Below are positions 1 through 9,916 of a stretch of DNA of 64,000 nucleotides, piece after piece; within the stretch, counting starts at the first letter, position 1, and each line of letters opens with the position of its first letter. Under the pieces are notes generated by a model, which saw only the letters and a program-made list of their open reading frames with translations, did not search any database and was not told the DNA's origin. The DNA is taken from the NCBI GenBank assembly GCA_030762895.1, contig CM061062.1, positions 291,010,985 to 291,074,984 on the forward strand. The letters are read 5' to 3'. Position numbers and translations under genes: made by a program. The stretch comes from Sophora flavescens. Its lineage: Eukaryota > Streptophyta > Magnoliopsida > Fabales > Fabaceae.

Positions 1-2
1 AC

Positions 3-735
3 CTGCTGCCACTCCATTAGAGCAAAACCACCGCTTGGCACAGGCTTCGGATAAGCTATTCCCTAATCCCGAGCAGTATAGGCGCTTGGTTGGGCGTCTG
101 ATTTACTTGTGTTTCACTCGACCTGAATTATCATACAATGTCCACACGCTGTCTCATTTTATGCAACATCCCACAACCGAGCAATGGGAAGCTGCACTTC
201 GAGTAGTCCGATTTCTGAAAGGGAATCCAGGACAAGGAATTCTTCTGGATAGTACATGTGACCTCTAGCTTCATGGTTGGTGCGACTCCGACTGGGCCAG
301 TTGTCCTTTAACCAGACATTCTGTTACTGGCTGGTTAGTCCTCCTTGGTGGCTCCCCTATATCATTGAAAACAAAGAAGCAACACACTGTATCTCGTTCC
401 TCTGCTGAAGCTGAATACAGGTCCATGGCAACTGCTGCATGTGAGTTAAAATGGTTAAAGGGGATTCTCTCCGACCTAGGTATTTCTCACAACAAACCCA
501 TGACTCTTCACTGTGATAGCCAGTGAGCGTTACATATTGCCAAAAATCCTGTGTTTCATGAATGCACCAAGCATATTGAAGTAGATTGCCACTTTGTCCG
601 GGATGAGATTCTCAAAGGGAATATTCGACCAACCTATGTTCCCACTACAAGTCAACTTGCGGATATTTTCACAAAGGCATTTAGGAAAACCACAGTTTCA
701 GTTCCTCCTTGACAACCTGGGCATTCGAAACTTGC
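3..735 (+). pseudogene. Ty1/copia pol 3' end (RT tail and RNase H), degenerate
   Basis: This is the last part of a copia-type polyprotein, which would copy element RNA into DNA. In one frame the sequence reads through the RT-RNase H connection (YRRLVGRLIYLCFTRPE, then SHFMQHP) into RNase H, with CDSDWA, SSAEAEYRSMA, HCDSQ and ADIFTKAF. Two in-frame stops interrupt it, TAG at 266-268 and TGA at about 524-526, and the tail after the last motif is frameshifted. The 5' part lies outside the window. The motif order and the polypurine tract that follows make the superfamily assignment firm; the lineage is not assigned. Confidence 0.88.
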
Positions 736-747
736 ATGCACCACCTT

Positions 748-947
748 GAGGGGGGTATTAGCCATTATTAGCTTTAATAGCCTTTATTAGTCTCGTATAA
801 TATCGGATAACAACAATCACATTTGATTTGTATCCCTTGATAGTTGCTGTAACATTATTAGGAGTTATTAGGAGTTGCTGCCCATTCATGTATATATTTT
901 CCTTCAGCTTGATGAATAAACGACAGAGAGAAAAACATTCCTTTACA
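748..947 (+). repeat. Copia polypurine tract and probable 3' LTR
   Basis: A G-rich polypurine tract (GAGGGGGG, 748-755) directly follows the RNase H end, as expected for the plus-strand primer. The presumed LTR starts TATTAG at 756, probably a mutated TGTTAG, and may end at TTTACA near 947. The right boundary is a guess because the matching 5' LTR is outside the window. Confidence 0.5.
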
Positions 948-1773
948 GAACAACTTATAGTCAAAGTATTCTAAAAAGAGCTATTCTAACTGATAAATTT
1001 TTTTCATGAGAACTGATAAAATTTTAAATACAACATAATTCGGTATAAATATGATGGTAATTTTATAAAATATTATAATAAAAAATGTAATCACAATTTT
1101 ATAATTATAAGTTAATTTTATTTTTTGCTTGTTACCATATGTTTGCATTTTTTTATACAACAGGCACGGAGAAACTAAGAAATGAGTCGAGGCAAAGACA
1201 AGCCTCTAGCATCCTCTAAAAGGATGGGAACAAGTAAAGGAGGGGATCATGCAACACACTACATGAGAAGTTTCATGAATGACCAAAAGTAGCCATAAAA
1301 TCCGCACTCCTATTAACTTCACAACAGACATGATTCACAACAATCTTTCCATTGGCCGCATCAATCAACGCAATCTTTCCATGTTTGCATTTTTTTTATT
1401 AGTTTATATACATAATTTAATATTTAGTTATAGGTAGTGTAAATAGAGGGAAAAATGTGTAAAAACCCATTCACTCGATTATATAGTTTGAAAACTGTAG
1501 ACTTAAGTTTTGAACAATTTTTTTAAAAAAATTATAGATGCTTAGGATATATATGAATATACTTGAATTTTCTAAATAGCTTTATGTATTTTAAATATGT
1601 AAAAAAAATATACTTGGTAAATAACATTTAATAATATGCATCATATTTGTAAAGGAAACTAAATATTTATATAAATTATTTATTATTTAATAATATAATG
1701 ACAATTAATACCTCTTAATTCAATTTAGTAATACATATTATATAAATAGTCCATACTATAGTCACTACTATGC

Positions 1774-1848
<75 letters not shown>

Positions 1849-1885
1849 TATAATTTGCTAAAGCTTAAAGTTTTCACCTTAAAAA
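948..1885. other. AT-rich intergenic DNA
   Basis: I see no coding region or clear element here. The stretch is very AT-rich and ends in a long TA microsatellite directly upstream of the SPH gene, so any promoter for that gene would lie here. Confidence 0.6.
1777..1846. repeat. (TA)n microsatellite
   Basis: About 35 uninterrupted TA units end 40 bp before the SPH start codon. The tract could stand in for or mask a TATA box. Its length is likely polymorphic. Confidence 0.95.
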
Positions 1886-2325
1886 ATGATGATGGTTCCA
1901 TCCGGCAGTCGTATCTTCATATTTTCGCTACTTTTACTTGTTTCTGTTGTGGCTGTAAGTGGGGCATCAATTTTCACTCGCATACATGTTCTCAAGGAGA
2001 ATGACTTGGGCGATGGGATTGATTTACAAGTGCATTGTAAATCCAAAGACGATGACCTAGGTGTTCATCATCCGCCTACCAAGCTGAGTATGGGTTTTCA
2101 TTTCGTCCTAGCGTTTTTGGAATCACTTTATTTTTCTGTGGCATGGAATGGGATGGTAAATTACATTGGTTTGACATTTACGACGACTCGAGAGATGGTA
2201 CACTATGTACAAATTGCACCTGGAGCATACAGAAGGATCATCCATGCAGGTTTAACAAGAAAACCCAAGAGTTCGATATCTACTACCCTTGGAATCCAAA
2301 TACCCCAAAGTATAATCTCTATTAA
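1886..2325 (+). pseudogene. Plant self-incompatibility S1 / S-protein homologue (SPH), frameshifted
   Basis: Small secreted protein of the plant S1/SPH family, normally about 130-150 residues and intronless. The N-terminus has a hydrophobic signal peptide (FIFSLLLLVSVVAVSGA), then the family motif VHCKSKDDDLG. The second half is in another frame: LFFCGMEWDGKLHWFDIYDD, then LCTNCTWSI and PCRF, ending at a stop at 2323-2325. The frame change lies near 2084-2088 and fits one lost base. All family cysteines are present across the two frames, and NCTW is a possible N-glycosylation site. Three consecutive ATG codons start the ORF. It could be a recent pseudogene, an allele, or an assembly error. 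The role of most SPH proteins is unknown; some act in pollen rejection. Confidence 0.85.
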
Positions 2326-3504
2326 TATCAGCATATATGAAGATTATAATTTTATATTTAATAAAGCGCTAGCTTCCCTATCTTTTTTGATTTGTTATTG
2401 TCTTTCGGATTTATTTTTGTTATGAAATTCAAGTTATCCTCCAATGAGTTTGTTATTTTTCTTTAGTAAAAGAAATTATATAAAAAATTCGTAATTCTCG
2501 CAAGGGCCCTTAACTCTTGCTACAATTCATGTCTTCAACTTTCAAGTCATAAACAATTTTTTACTGATGAATTAGTATTCAAATTCATTCCATTAATCCC
2601 TCGTACTCTTTTTCTTTTTTCAAAGTAGTGCATCTTTGCAAGAATCATGTGCCAGCTATGCTGGATAAACCAGAGGAAAAGATGTATCACTTGAATATTT
2701 TTTTTTATATAACATGTTTCACTTGAAAATTGTGCGTATGTATAAAATTATAAATTATTAATATTTCTTATATATTCGTAAAAATAGTTTCTTTCCATCT
2801 TTATTTTCCTTCAAAATGTTCCAGTTGTCATAAAAACGGATTTGAATTATGCAAATATAGAGTGGTGCTACAGCCTACAGTCACTTACAACTGTCTTTCT
2901 ACAATCCTCACTAAAAAACTGGTAATTTTCAAAAATAATAGAATTTTGACAAGTTAGTAGAGCGCATAAATAGGAAACTGGAATCTCACCAATAATCTCT
3001 CGTTGGATTTTGTATCTGTAATTGTGAATAAAGTACCTTTTTTGTCTAAACTCAGTGTATCCCAACGCTGCTGTCAACGAAGGACTAATCACTATTTGCG
3101 GAGGCTTGGTTTGAATAAAGTACTTCGAGCGTGAAGTTAATTATGTGAAGAGTGAACATTGAAAAATGTTAAATACCTCAAGAATCCTAAAAATTAGCAA
3201 GTATTTAGTGTATTGCACGAGTTTTTCTTTTTAATTAATACATATGTAAAACAAGTAAAATAAAAGGAAAATAAAATAAAATTATAAATAATATATAATA
3301 CATAATTCAAGTAGAATCTTAAGAAAAATATAAATTAACAGACAATATGTTTATATTTAAAGAAAGATAAGCACAATTAATTAAAAATTAATTTAAATAT
3401 AAAAAATTATAAGTTAAGAATGACATTTCTCATTTTATAAATTAGAGAAGCCTAAAAGATTTTATCACTCTTAAGTCACTAAATAATCAAATGCGTCATT
3501 TAAG

Positions 3505-3662
3505 TTATAACTTTCTAAATAATATATTTTATAAATATTTTTTTGGATTCTGAATATGATTCTATCATATTCCACTCTTCCCATATCCAGAATCCAAAAA
3601 AAAATAGTCAAAAAAAAGAATCCAAAAAAAATTTATAAAATATTTTGTTTAGAAAGTTATAA
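3505..3662. repeat. Fold-back / MITE-like inverted repeat
   Basis: The outer arms TTATAACTTTCT (3505-3516) and AGAAAGTTATAA (3651-3662) are perfect complements. Complementarity continues inward with mismatches through an A/T tract to GGATTC and GAATCC. The total length of about 158 bp and AT-richness suit a non-autonomous DNA element; no target duplication was confirmed. Confidence 0.55.
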
Positions 3663-3851
3663 AATAAATTTGGGAAGAGATATTGGGTAATTAATTTTTG
3701 GTGGGAAGGGATATTGATATAGAAAGGTGAATCCAAACAAATAAATAGGAGAGAAATAATTAATTTTTTCAAAAAAAAAATCATAATTAATTAATGAGTT
3801 TATCATAATTAATTAACAATAGGTTGATTGTGAGCAATTAACGAGTCTTAT

Positions 3852-3940
3852 CCTATACAACATTGTATAGGTTAGAAGAGAAATTGGTTGAAATTCATGT
3901 GGGTCATACAAAATTCAAGTGGGACCCACATGAATTTCAA
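3852..3940. repeat. Palindrome plus perfect 18-bp stem-loop
   Basis: CCTATACAA/TTGTATAGG forms a 9-bp inverted repeat at 3852-3871. It is followed by a perfect 18-bp inverted repeat, 3888-3905 against 3923-3940, with a 17-bp loop. It could be the core of a MITE or the source of a small hairpin RNA. No gene is attached. Confidence 0.6.
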
Positions 3941-4168
3941 CATATAAAAAGGAGTGTGTTGGTGTGTGTGTTAAAAAGTGTGTTGCTAGCACTCATCTTA
4001 TGAGTAATGATATTTTTAAGTATTTCAATGAAGAATTTTAACTGAATGCAAATATTTTCTTTTTATAAATGAAGCTATTAAGTAATATAGTTTTTCTTTT
4101 TTTGAACGAAAAGAGTAATATTGGTTTTTTTTTTTGAAGGCGAATAATATTGTTAATCCTTATAGATG

Positions 4169-4821
4169 ATTGATATTTTCAAAAATTGCTCAACTTCCAA
4201 ATACAATTTAAAAGCTACATTGTGCTAATTTTTCTCATCATTCTCTCTCTAACTTCAAACTCTCTCCCTTCTCTCTACACACAGTCACGTGCCACCATTA
4301 GAGGGGCTGGTTTTGAGCCATTTTTTGGCTTAGAATCACCTCTTTACTTCATTTTTTTCCCATTTTATCTAAATAAGTGGTTTTTCCACATAGATCTGGT
4401 TTTTTTTTCTTCGTGTTTTCATGTTTTTCGTCTTCTGTGGGCGGCGGTATTGTTGTTTGTCGTCTTGGTGAGGCATTGTTTGATTTCCCGTCTTGGCGCG
4501 GTGTTTGTTTGATTTCCCGTCTTGGTGCGGTGTTCATTTGGTTCAGATTGACAGATTTGCTTCGATCCATCACATATTTGATCAAGAATTGGGCGTCAAT
4601 GTTACAGATCCGAAGACATGGGAATTCCGGTGACTTTGTTTTTGCCACTTTTGTAGGCATTTTGATTTTGGCGTGTTATGCTATTAACCTGGGTGCTGTG
4701 AGTTTGTTCGCAGATTCAACCTTTTCGGTTTTCAGCGATGTTGGATTTGTGTTGTTCGATGTATTTCATCAATTTGAATGAATGAATATTTTTTAGTCAA
4801 AAAAAAATTGATATTTTCAAA
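4169..4821 (+). mobile_element. Poly(A)-tailed retroposon with 15-bp target-site duplication
   Basis: The 15-bp sequence ATTGATATTTTCAAA occurs at 4169-4183 and again at 4807-4821. Between them is about 620 bp starting with a CT-rich leader-like stretch and ending TTTAGTC followed by a short A run. A long direct repeat flanking an A-tailed insert is the mark of LINE-machinery retroposition. No RT or endonuclease domain is visible, so it is either a deleted LINE with 5' and 3' ends joined or a processed transcript. Overlapping ORFs at 4186-4781 show no known domain. Confidence 0.72.
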
Positions 4822-5230
4822 TTGGAAAGTAAACGATTCAATATTAAATAAAACAAGTTAAAGAAATTAAATAAATTTTATAATAATTTAACATATTAAT
4901 CTAAGTAATTAGAGAAATTATTAGAATGATTCGTCAGAAGGATATTTCTCCTAATTTTCATTTGTTGTATCAGCTCATTCCTTATCAAGTATGTGATAAT
5001 GAGAATTAATCGTGGTGCTCATTTCACACCAAATCCGATTTTATTACTTAATACTTTTTGATTACTATTATTCTTTAAAGTTAGGTAAAATAAGTTCTTT
5101 TATGCTTTTAAAACTTTAATAATGGGATAATATTAAACGATTCAATTTAAATAAAAAGGTAAATAAATTAAAGAAATTTTAAAATAATTTAACATATTAA
5201 TCAATGAGTAATTAGAGAAATTATTAGAAT

Positions 5231-5402
5231 AACCAGGTTGGCGTGAGTGGTTAAAGGCCTCTCGCCCCTTAACCAAAATCTCGAGTTCGAGTCTTGAGTA
5301 TGGAAAAAATCTCAGCTGGGAGGGATGCCACCCATCGAGGTCCCGAACAAACTCTCGAGGGAGATTAGTCCCCATCTTAGGTTGGCGGTGGGATACTCCT
5401 CG
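5231..5402 (+). mobile_element. tRNA-derived SINE
   Basis: The insert has a tRNA-like head with an A-box-like TGGCGTGAGTGG (5239-5250) and a B-box-like GAGTTCGAGTC (5283-5293), then a tRNA-unrelated body ending GGGATACTCCT. It is flanked by a 7-bp repeat TTAGAAT (5224-5230 and 5403-5409), and its absence from copy 1 of the surrounding duplication confirms the insertion. The body shares GAGATTAGT and the GG-ATACTCCT end with the SINE at 6207-6373. Confidence 0.78.
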
Positions 5403-5403
5403 T

Positions 5404-5469
5404 TAGAATGACTCGTTAGAATGATATTTTCCTAATTAGAATGACTCGTTAGAATGATATTTTCCTAAT
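5404..5469. repeat. 33-bp tandem repeat, two copies
   Basis: A 33-bp unit starting TAGAATGACTCG is repeated directly at 5404-5436 and 5437-5469, just after the SINE. Confidence 0.85.
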
Positions 5470-5635
5470 TTTAATTTTTCGTATCAGTTCATTCCTTATC
5501 AAATACTATGTGATAATGAGAATTAATTGTGGTGCTCATTTCACACCAAATCTGATTTTATTACTTAATACTTTTTTATTACTATTATTCTTTAAAGTTG
5601 GGTAAAATAAGTTCTTTTATGCTTTTAAAACTTTA

Positions 5636-6206
5636 GGCTATGTTGGGAGGATGGGGTAGGATGATTAGTAATGGAGTGGAGTGGTGTAAATCAATTAATC
5701 CATTGTTTGAGTGGAGTGGTGTATGTTATCAGCATTTATCTTTTTTTTTTTTTTTGATTAGCATTTATCTAATTTAATAGTCATATATCAACCATTTCAG
5801 TAATACAAAATAAACATTGCCTACATATCATCTACTCAAATTGTTTTTTTTTTTTGTTTACCATCTTCTCAAATTGTTATTGATCCATTCTTCCAAATTG
5901 CTATGACAAATGAATTCACAATGGTTTTATATAATTATGTAATAGAGTATCCAAATTGTGTGTCCAAATATCTTTACTCTTTCTCTATCACCGAGACATC
6001 TTTGACTTTTGTTATTGAAGTTTTGATTCATTGATCAGTTTTATCCAAATTAAATTCCGTCTATAAATAATTAAGGGTTTGTTAGTTACAGAATTTTCAT
6101 ATAAAATAATGCTTAGATCATATTTTAGTGATTATAAAATAAATTAAAAGTTAATTTATATTTTTTTACTATCATAAAAAATGCTTAGAATTTTCATATT
6201 TTTTTG
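5636..6206. other. Intergenic AT-rich DNA
   Basis: The first 80 bp is G/T-rich with repeated GTGGAGTGGTG, like the end of a non-autonomous DNA transposon. The rest is AT-rich with no recognisable feature. Confidence 0.5.
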
Positions 6207-6373
6207 TCCTTGACCAGGAGTATCCCCCGCCGAAAGCGGGCACTAATCTCCTGCGGGGGAATGAATGGCACCTGAAGGCGGGAAATCCCCTCCCAGCGGA
6301 AATTCGCTCCATTCGCAAGAGTTGGGATTCGAACCCCAGCCACTTGGTTGAGGGACACAAGCCCACCAACTAC
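6207..6373 (-). mobile_element. tRNA-derived SINE, minus strand
   Basis: Read on the minus strand it begins with an A-box-like TAGTTGGTGGG (complement of 6362-6372), then the B-box GGTTCGAATCCC (6324-6335), and ends GGGGGATACTCCTGGTC. Such internal boxes would recruit TFIIIC/Pol III. The 3' body resembles the SINE at 5231-5402, so both belong to one superfamily although their heads differ. I found no clear target duplication. Confidence 0.75.
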
Positions 6374-6681
6374 ACTTCATGCAGTCTTTGGTAGCGTGAC
6401 TCATGCCACACTTCATGCATTTTTGTGGAACATTCCTGGATGAACCATCACCTCCACTGCATCCACCAACAGATTAGTGCTGAAACTACTGCTGACCTTG
6501 TGGCCTATTGTATGGCTTCTTCTGGAATCGATTGTTATTCTTGTAGTTTCCTCTATTGAACCTAGATGGTCCATAACTCTGTTGAGTAGGGTAACATCCC
6601 TGGCTGCTTTATGGATTGACGACTGTCCCCACAAACTAACATGGGTCTTTTCAGCGTGCTTTGTCCTCACTCATGCGCTTC
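6374..6681 (-). pseudogene. LTR-retrotransposon gag fragment (zinc knuckle)
   Basis: One minus-strand frame reads a Gln/Asn/Arg-rich stretch (SRFNRGNYKNNNRF) followed by CMKCGMSHATKDC, a CX2CX3HX4C zinc knuckle. Stop codons interrupt it at several points. It ends at the SINE on one side and at the LTR of element A on the other. The family is uncertain; a Ty3/gypsy gag is most likely. Confidence 0.5.
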
Positions 6682-8023
6682 TAATGAGTGTGATTTCACC
6701 TCATTTTCCATGTACATTTCTGCATGCATTTGCATATAGTTAGGCCATTTTAGTTTGATTTTGGTTAGTTTTTCCTTTGGAACGGATAAGGTGGTTTTGT
6801 GTGTTGTTTTACAGGAATTTATGATTAATTACCCAAGATTTAGCCAGGATAAAGCTTGGATGAAGATAGAGCCTGAAAAGAGAAGAAAATGAACCAAGCA
6901 GAACCCATCACAACTTAGTCGTGATGACTATCACGGACGTGATGGAGCAAAAATTGAAGAGGAAGAAGCCAAAAGTCAGAAGGTGTCACGGCCTAGCCGT
7001 GATGGCTATCACGGCCGTGACCTACTAGTTGGACCAGACAGAATCTGTCACGGCCTAGCCGTGACGAGTATCACGGCCGTGATGAGTCAAAAAGTGAAGA
7101 GTCGCTCAGGGCAGAACCCATCACGGCCTAGCCGTGATGGCTGTCACGGCCGTGACGGGCGCACGAGTTATAAAAAGACCTCTGGGCAAAACAGAAAGGG
7201 CATTCAGAAAACCTAAAAAGATACTCTCTGCTGCTGTGGCTGCTGGGCAACCTTCCATGGAGTCCCTTCCTCCTTACATCTCTGTATCTTTTCTTTTGAT
7301 TTTCTCTTGATTATGTGTAGCTAAACCCCCCTTTGTTGGGGTTAGATAATGGTTTTTCTGAACTTGGTTGTAATATGAAGTGATTGTGATGCAATTTCCT
7401 ATTTCTTTATGAGTGTTTGATTCCTTGCTTAATGCTTTCCTTGGTTTGATCATCCTAGGAATGATTAATTGCTTTAATAGACAATTGAAAGGTTGATGTT
7501 AAGGCATGATCATGAATCAAATGCCAAGTAGTTCATGAACCTAGACATAGGTCTTGGGGTGCTTGCAATCTTATGAATCTTGACTCTTAATGCAATTTCT
7601 CATGTTAATCCACCTAAGACATTAGGGTTTAATTTGGGATTTTAGGCTCAATATTCCACCTAAGACATTAGGGTTTGAGTAATTGAGAAGATTTGATTGT
7701 CATAATTGATTTAGGAATTGTGTTATTTATAATTTCATAGCAACCAAGGGAGGATTAGCCTAGTCTAACCCTAACAATTCTATCCATTTGTTGTTCACAT
7801 TTCTGTTTGCCTGTTAAGTGCTTGATAAAATACCCAAAAGAACAAAAACATTTTATTCTTGTTTGTTTCATTAGATGTTAGAGCTACCTTCATTCCAAAC
7901 TTGATCGCCTAGATAGTAGTTCAATTTGCGAAGTGGTACTTGTCCACGATCCCTGAGGACGATAACCGGTCTTACCACCGTATTACTTGCTTGCGACTTG
8001 GTATACTTACCAAAATCGTATCA
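6682..8023 (+). repeat. 5' LTR of Athila-type element A
   Basis: The left end was set by alignment to the start of B's LTR (TGATAGTGTGATTTT). The right end is TATCA at 8019-8023, followed after a short spacer by the tRNA-Asp primer site. The LTR is about 1.34 kb. It holds a palindrome array and TATA box, and ends with a conserved AAGTGGTACTTGTCCACG and GAGGACGATAACCGG region. A's 3' LTR is not in the window. Confidence 0.85.
6909..7176 (+). promoter_or_regulatory. U3 palindrome array and TATA box of element A
   Basis: Four units starting near 6909, 6984, 7047 and 7120 each carry one interrupted palindrome (TCACGGCCTAGCCGTGA type) and one 12-bp perfect palindrome (TCACGGCCGTGA), with small variants. 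A TATA box (TATAAAAA, 7169-7176) lies about 10 bp after the last one. The position suggests binding sites for a dimeric factor or a structured CpG-rich U3; this is inferred. Confidence 0.75.
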
Positions 8024-8029
8024 AGTTTT

Positions 8030-8047
8030 TGGCGCCGTTGCCGGGGA
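8030..8047 (+). other. Primer-binding site, tRNA-Asp type (element A)
   Basis: TGGCGCCGTTGCCGGGGA follows the LTR after six bases. It matches the tRNA-Asp primer site usual for Athila elements. Confidence 0.93.
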
Positions 8048-8280
8048 TCGGTGTGCCAATATCACGAGTACCAAAGGGGACTCATAATTTAGGCATTTTT
8101 CATTGTTTTCCTATTGCTGTCTTTCTTTTCTGTTTTCTGTTTGCTTGCTGTAATCTCTATTTTTTTTTTGTTTTTCTGTTTTTCATTGATACTGCGTAAT
8201 TGTCCATTTGTTGCTTAGCTTGTACGTGCTGTTTTTCTGTTTTTCTGTTCTTTTTCTGTGCTACACTGTTTGTTCCTTGT

Positions 8281-9916
8281 ATGCGAGGTACACTTGACCC
8301 AGGTGAACTTCAATTTGACCCCGAGATCGAGAGGCTTTGTCGAAGGAATAGAAGGGAAGCCAAGGCAAGACAGAACAGAGAAGGAGCATCCTCTACAGTG
8401 CAAGAACCACAAGTTGAGTTACCAAGTGGGCAAGAACTGCTAGTTGAAGTAGCAATTGTCACCATGGCTGAAGACAATGCACAAGGAGGACAATGGGGGA
8501 CTATACTTCCCCTAGAGTCGATAGATGTGGGACTCCAATCGTTAACCCACAGTGGCTTGCAACAATTTTGAAATCAAGGCATCACTTCTCAATCTTGTGC
8601 AGCAAAATCAGTTTGGAGGTTTGGAGAGTGAAGACCCTCATGCTCACATTGGCACATTCATTGAGTTGTGTGACACCATCAAGCTCAATGGAGCCTCCGA
8701 TGAGGCCATTCGTTTAAGGCTTTTCCCTTTCTCTTTGAGGGATAGAGCTAAGTCATGGCTTTAATCGCATCCTCATGGGAGTATCATCACTTGGAATGAT
8801 TTGGTGAGCAAGTTCTTATCTCGCTTCTTCCCTCCCTCAAGAATGATCAAGTTGAGATCCGAGATTAATGCCTTTGCACAGAGGGATGGTGAATCACTTT
8901 ATGAGGCATGGGAGAGGTTCAAATCTTTGCTCACCGCGTGTCCAAATCATGAATTAGAGACATGGCAGCAGGTTGCAACATTTATCAATGGTCTCAACAG
9001 AAATTCCAGAAGTATGATTGAAGCGACTGCAGGTGGTTCTTTGAGTCAAAAGACACCCAAAGAGGTAAAGGACTTGATTGAAACTATGGCTAATAATGCT
9101 TATCAAATGCCTAGTTCTCGATCATTGGTCAAGAGAGGTGTGTTGGAGCTTGATGAACTTGGTGCTCTTAAGACGCAAATGGCCATTCTTACCAAGCAAT
9201 TGGGGTCTGTTCAGCTGCAGAATTCTCAACTACAAGCTGTCCAAGTTCAAGCTACCTCAGTGTGTGATTTCTGTGGAGGTAACCATACAAATGGCAATTG
9301 TGAGATTAATGTGGTTGGAAGTTCTGGGCAAGAAGAAGTGAATTACATGAGCAACCAAGGGCCTAAGCATGATCCTTTCTCTAACACCTACAATCCGGGG
9401 TGGCGTAGCCATCCTAACTTTGGTTGGAGATAAGGACAAGGCTCAAGTTCTCAAGCAAAGCCTCCTCAAGAGAACTCAAGGAAATTGGAGAATATTCTAG
9501 GCCAGTTCATGCAAGCAACTCAAGAGAATATGAAGAATCAAAATGCCTCCATCAAGAATCTAGAGCACCAAATAGGCCAATTGGCAAAGCAAATGGCGGA
9601 GAGACCTCAAGGACAATTGCCAGGAGATACCGAGAAGAATCCAAGGGAGGATTGCAAGGCAATTACTACAATAAGTGGAAGGGTATTAGTCCCACAAGAA
9701 AATGAAGAAAGAGGTGAAAAAGGGAGTGATAGGGGAGTTGATGAGGTGATTGTTGAAGATGCAACTAATGAAGAACAAGAGACCTCCAAACCCACTACCT
9801 CTAGCCCTACTATTGTTGAAGCTGAAAAACCAGAGAGAGACAAATTGGTGGATGAAGAGTTTGCAAGAAAGAAGACTAGAAGGCAAACTCTTGAAGAAGT
9901 TGACAATCCTAAGGAG
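8281..9916 (+). pseudogene. gag: Element A gag, 5' half of a gag-pol split by element B
   Basis: Structural polyprotein of an Athila element. The start is the ATG of MRGTLDPGELQFDPEIERL, homologous to the MRGTL/MRGAL starts of C and B. Two frame changes lie between about 8490 and 8560. From about 8552 one frame runs on with FRLRLFPFSLRD-like residues, the capsid block (FFPPSRMIKLRSEINAF) and the zinc knuckle CDFCGGNHTNGNC (CX2CX3HX4C), interrupted by stops at 8762-8764 and 9431-9433. The reading frame stops abruptly at 9916 where B's LTR begins and resumes in frame at 52117. Confidence 0.88.
9912..9916. other. Target-site duplication of element B, left copy (AGGAG)
   Basis: AGGAG here and at 52112-52116 bound a 42-kb insertion. 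With one copy removed, A's gag-pol frame is continuous. Confidence 0.92.

Larger units (their letters stand above)
2326..4168. other. Intergenic AT-rich DNA with fold-back sequences
   Basis: No convincing coding region. Two inverted-repeat structures, listed separately, are the only structure I can support. The short ORF on the minus strand near 2868-3092 has no recognisable motif. Confidence 0.6.
4831..5635. repeat. Tandem duplication of about 300 bp, second copy interrupted by a SINE
   Basis: Copy 1 (4831-about 5134) and copy 2 (5135-about 5635) share the same series of segments: AAACGATTCAAT, the TATCAGTTCATTCC-like block, GGTGCTCATTTCACACC and GTTCTTTTATGC. Copy 2 is longer because of the SINE at 5231-5402 and a 33-bp internal duplication. 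Nothing in it looks coding. Confidence 0.75.

Noticed and set aside
2868..3092. 74-codon minus-strand ORF
   Set aside because: No motif, no homologous pattern, AT-rich intergenic context.
4186..4781. Overlapping hydrophobic ORFs
   Set aside because: They lie inside the retroposon, overlap each other in several frames and show no motif; hydrophobicity comes from T-rich sequence.
6909..7159. CRISPR-like regularly spaced palindromic repeats
   Set aside because: Eukaryotic LTR context, no cas genes, short repeats with similar rather than unique spacers.
6983..7216. ORF through the palindrome array of element A (repeating SRPSRDGCHGRDG-type residues)
   Set aside because: It is the translation of CG palindromes in a U3 region upstream of TATA, not a repeat protein.
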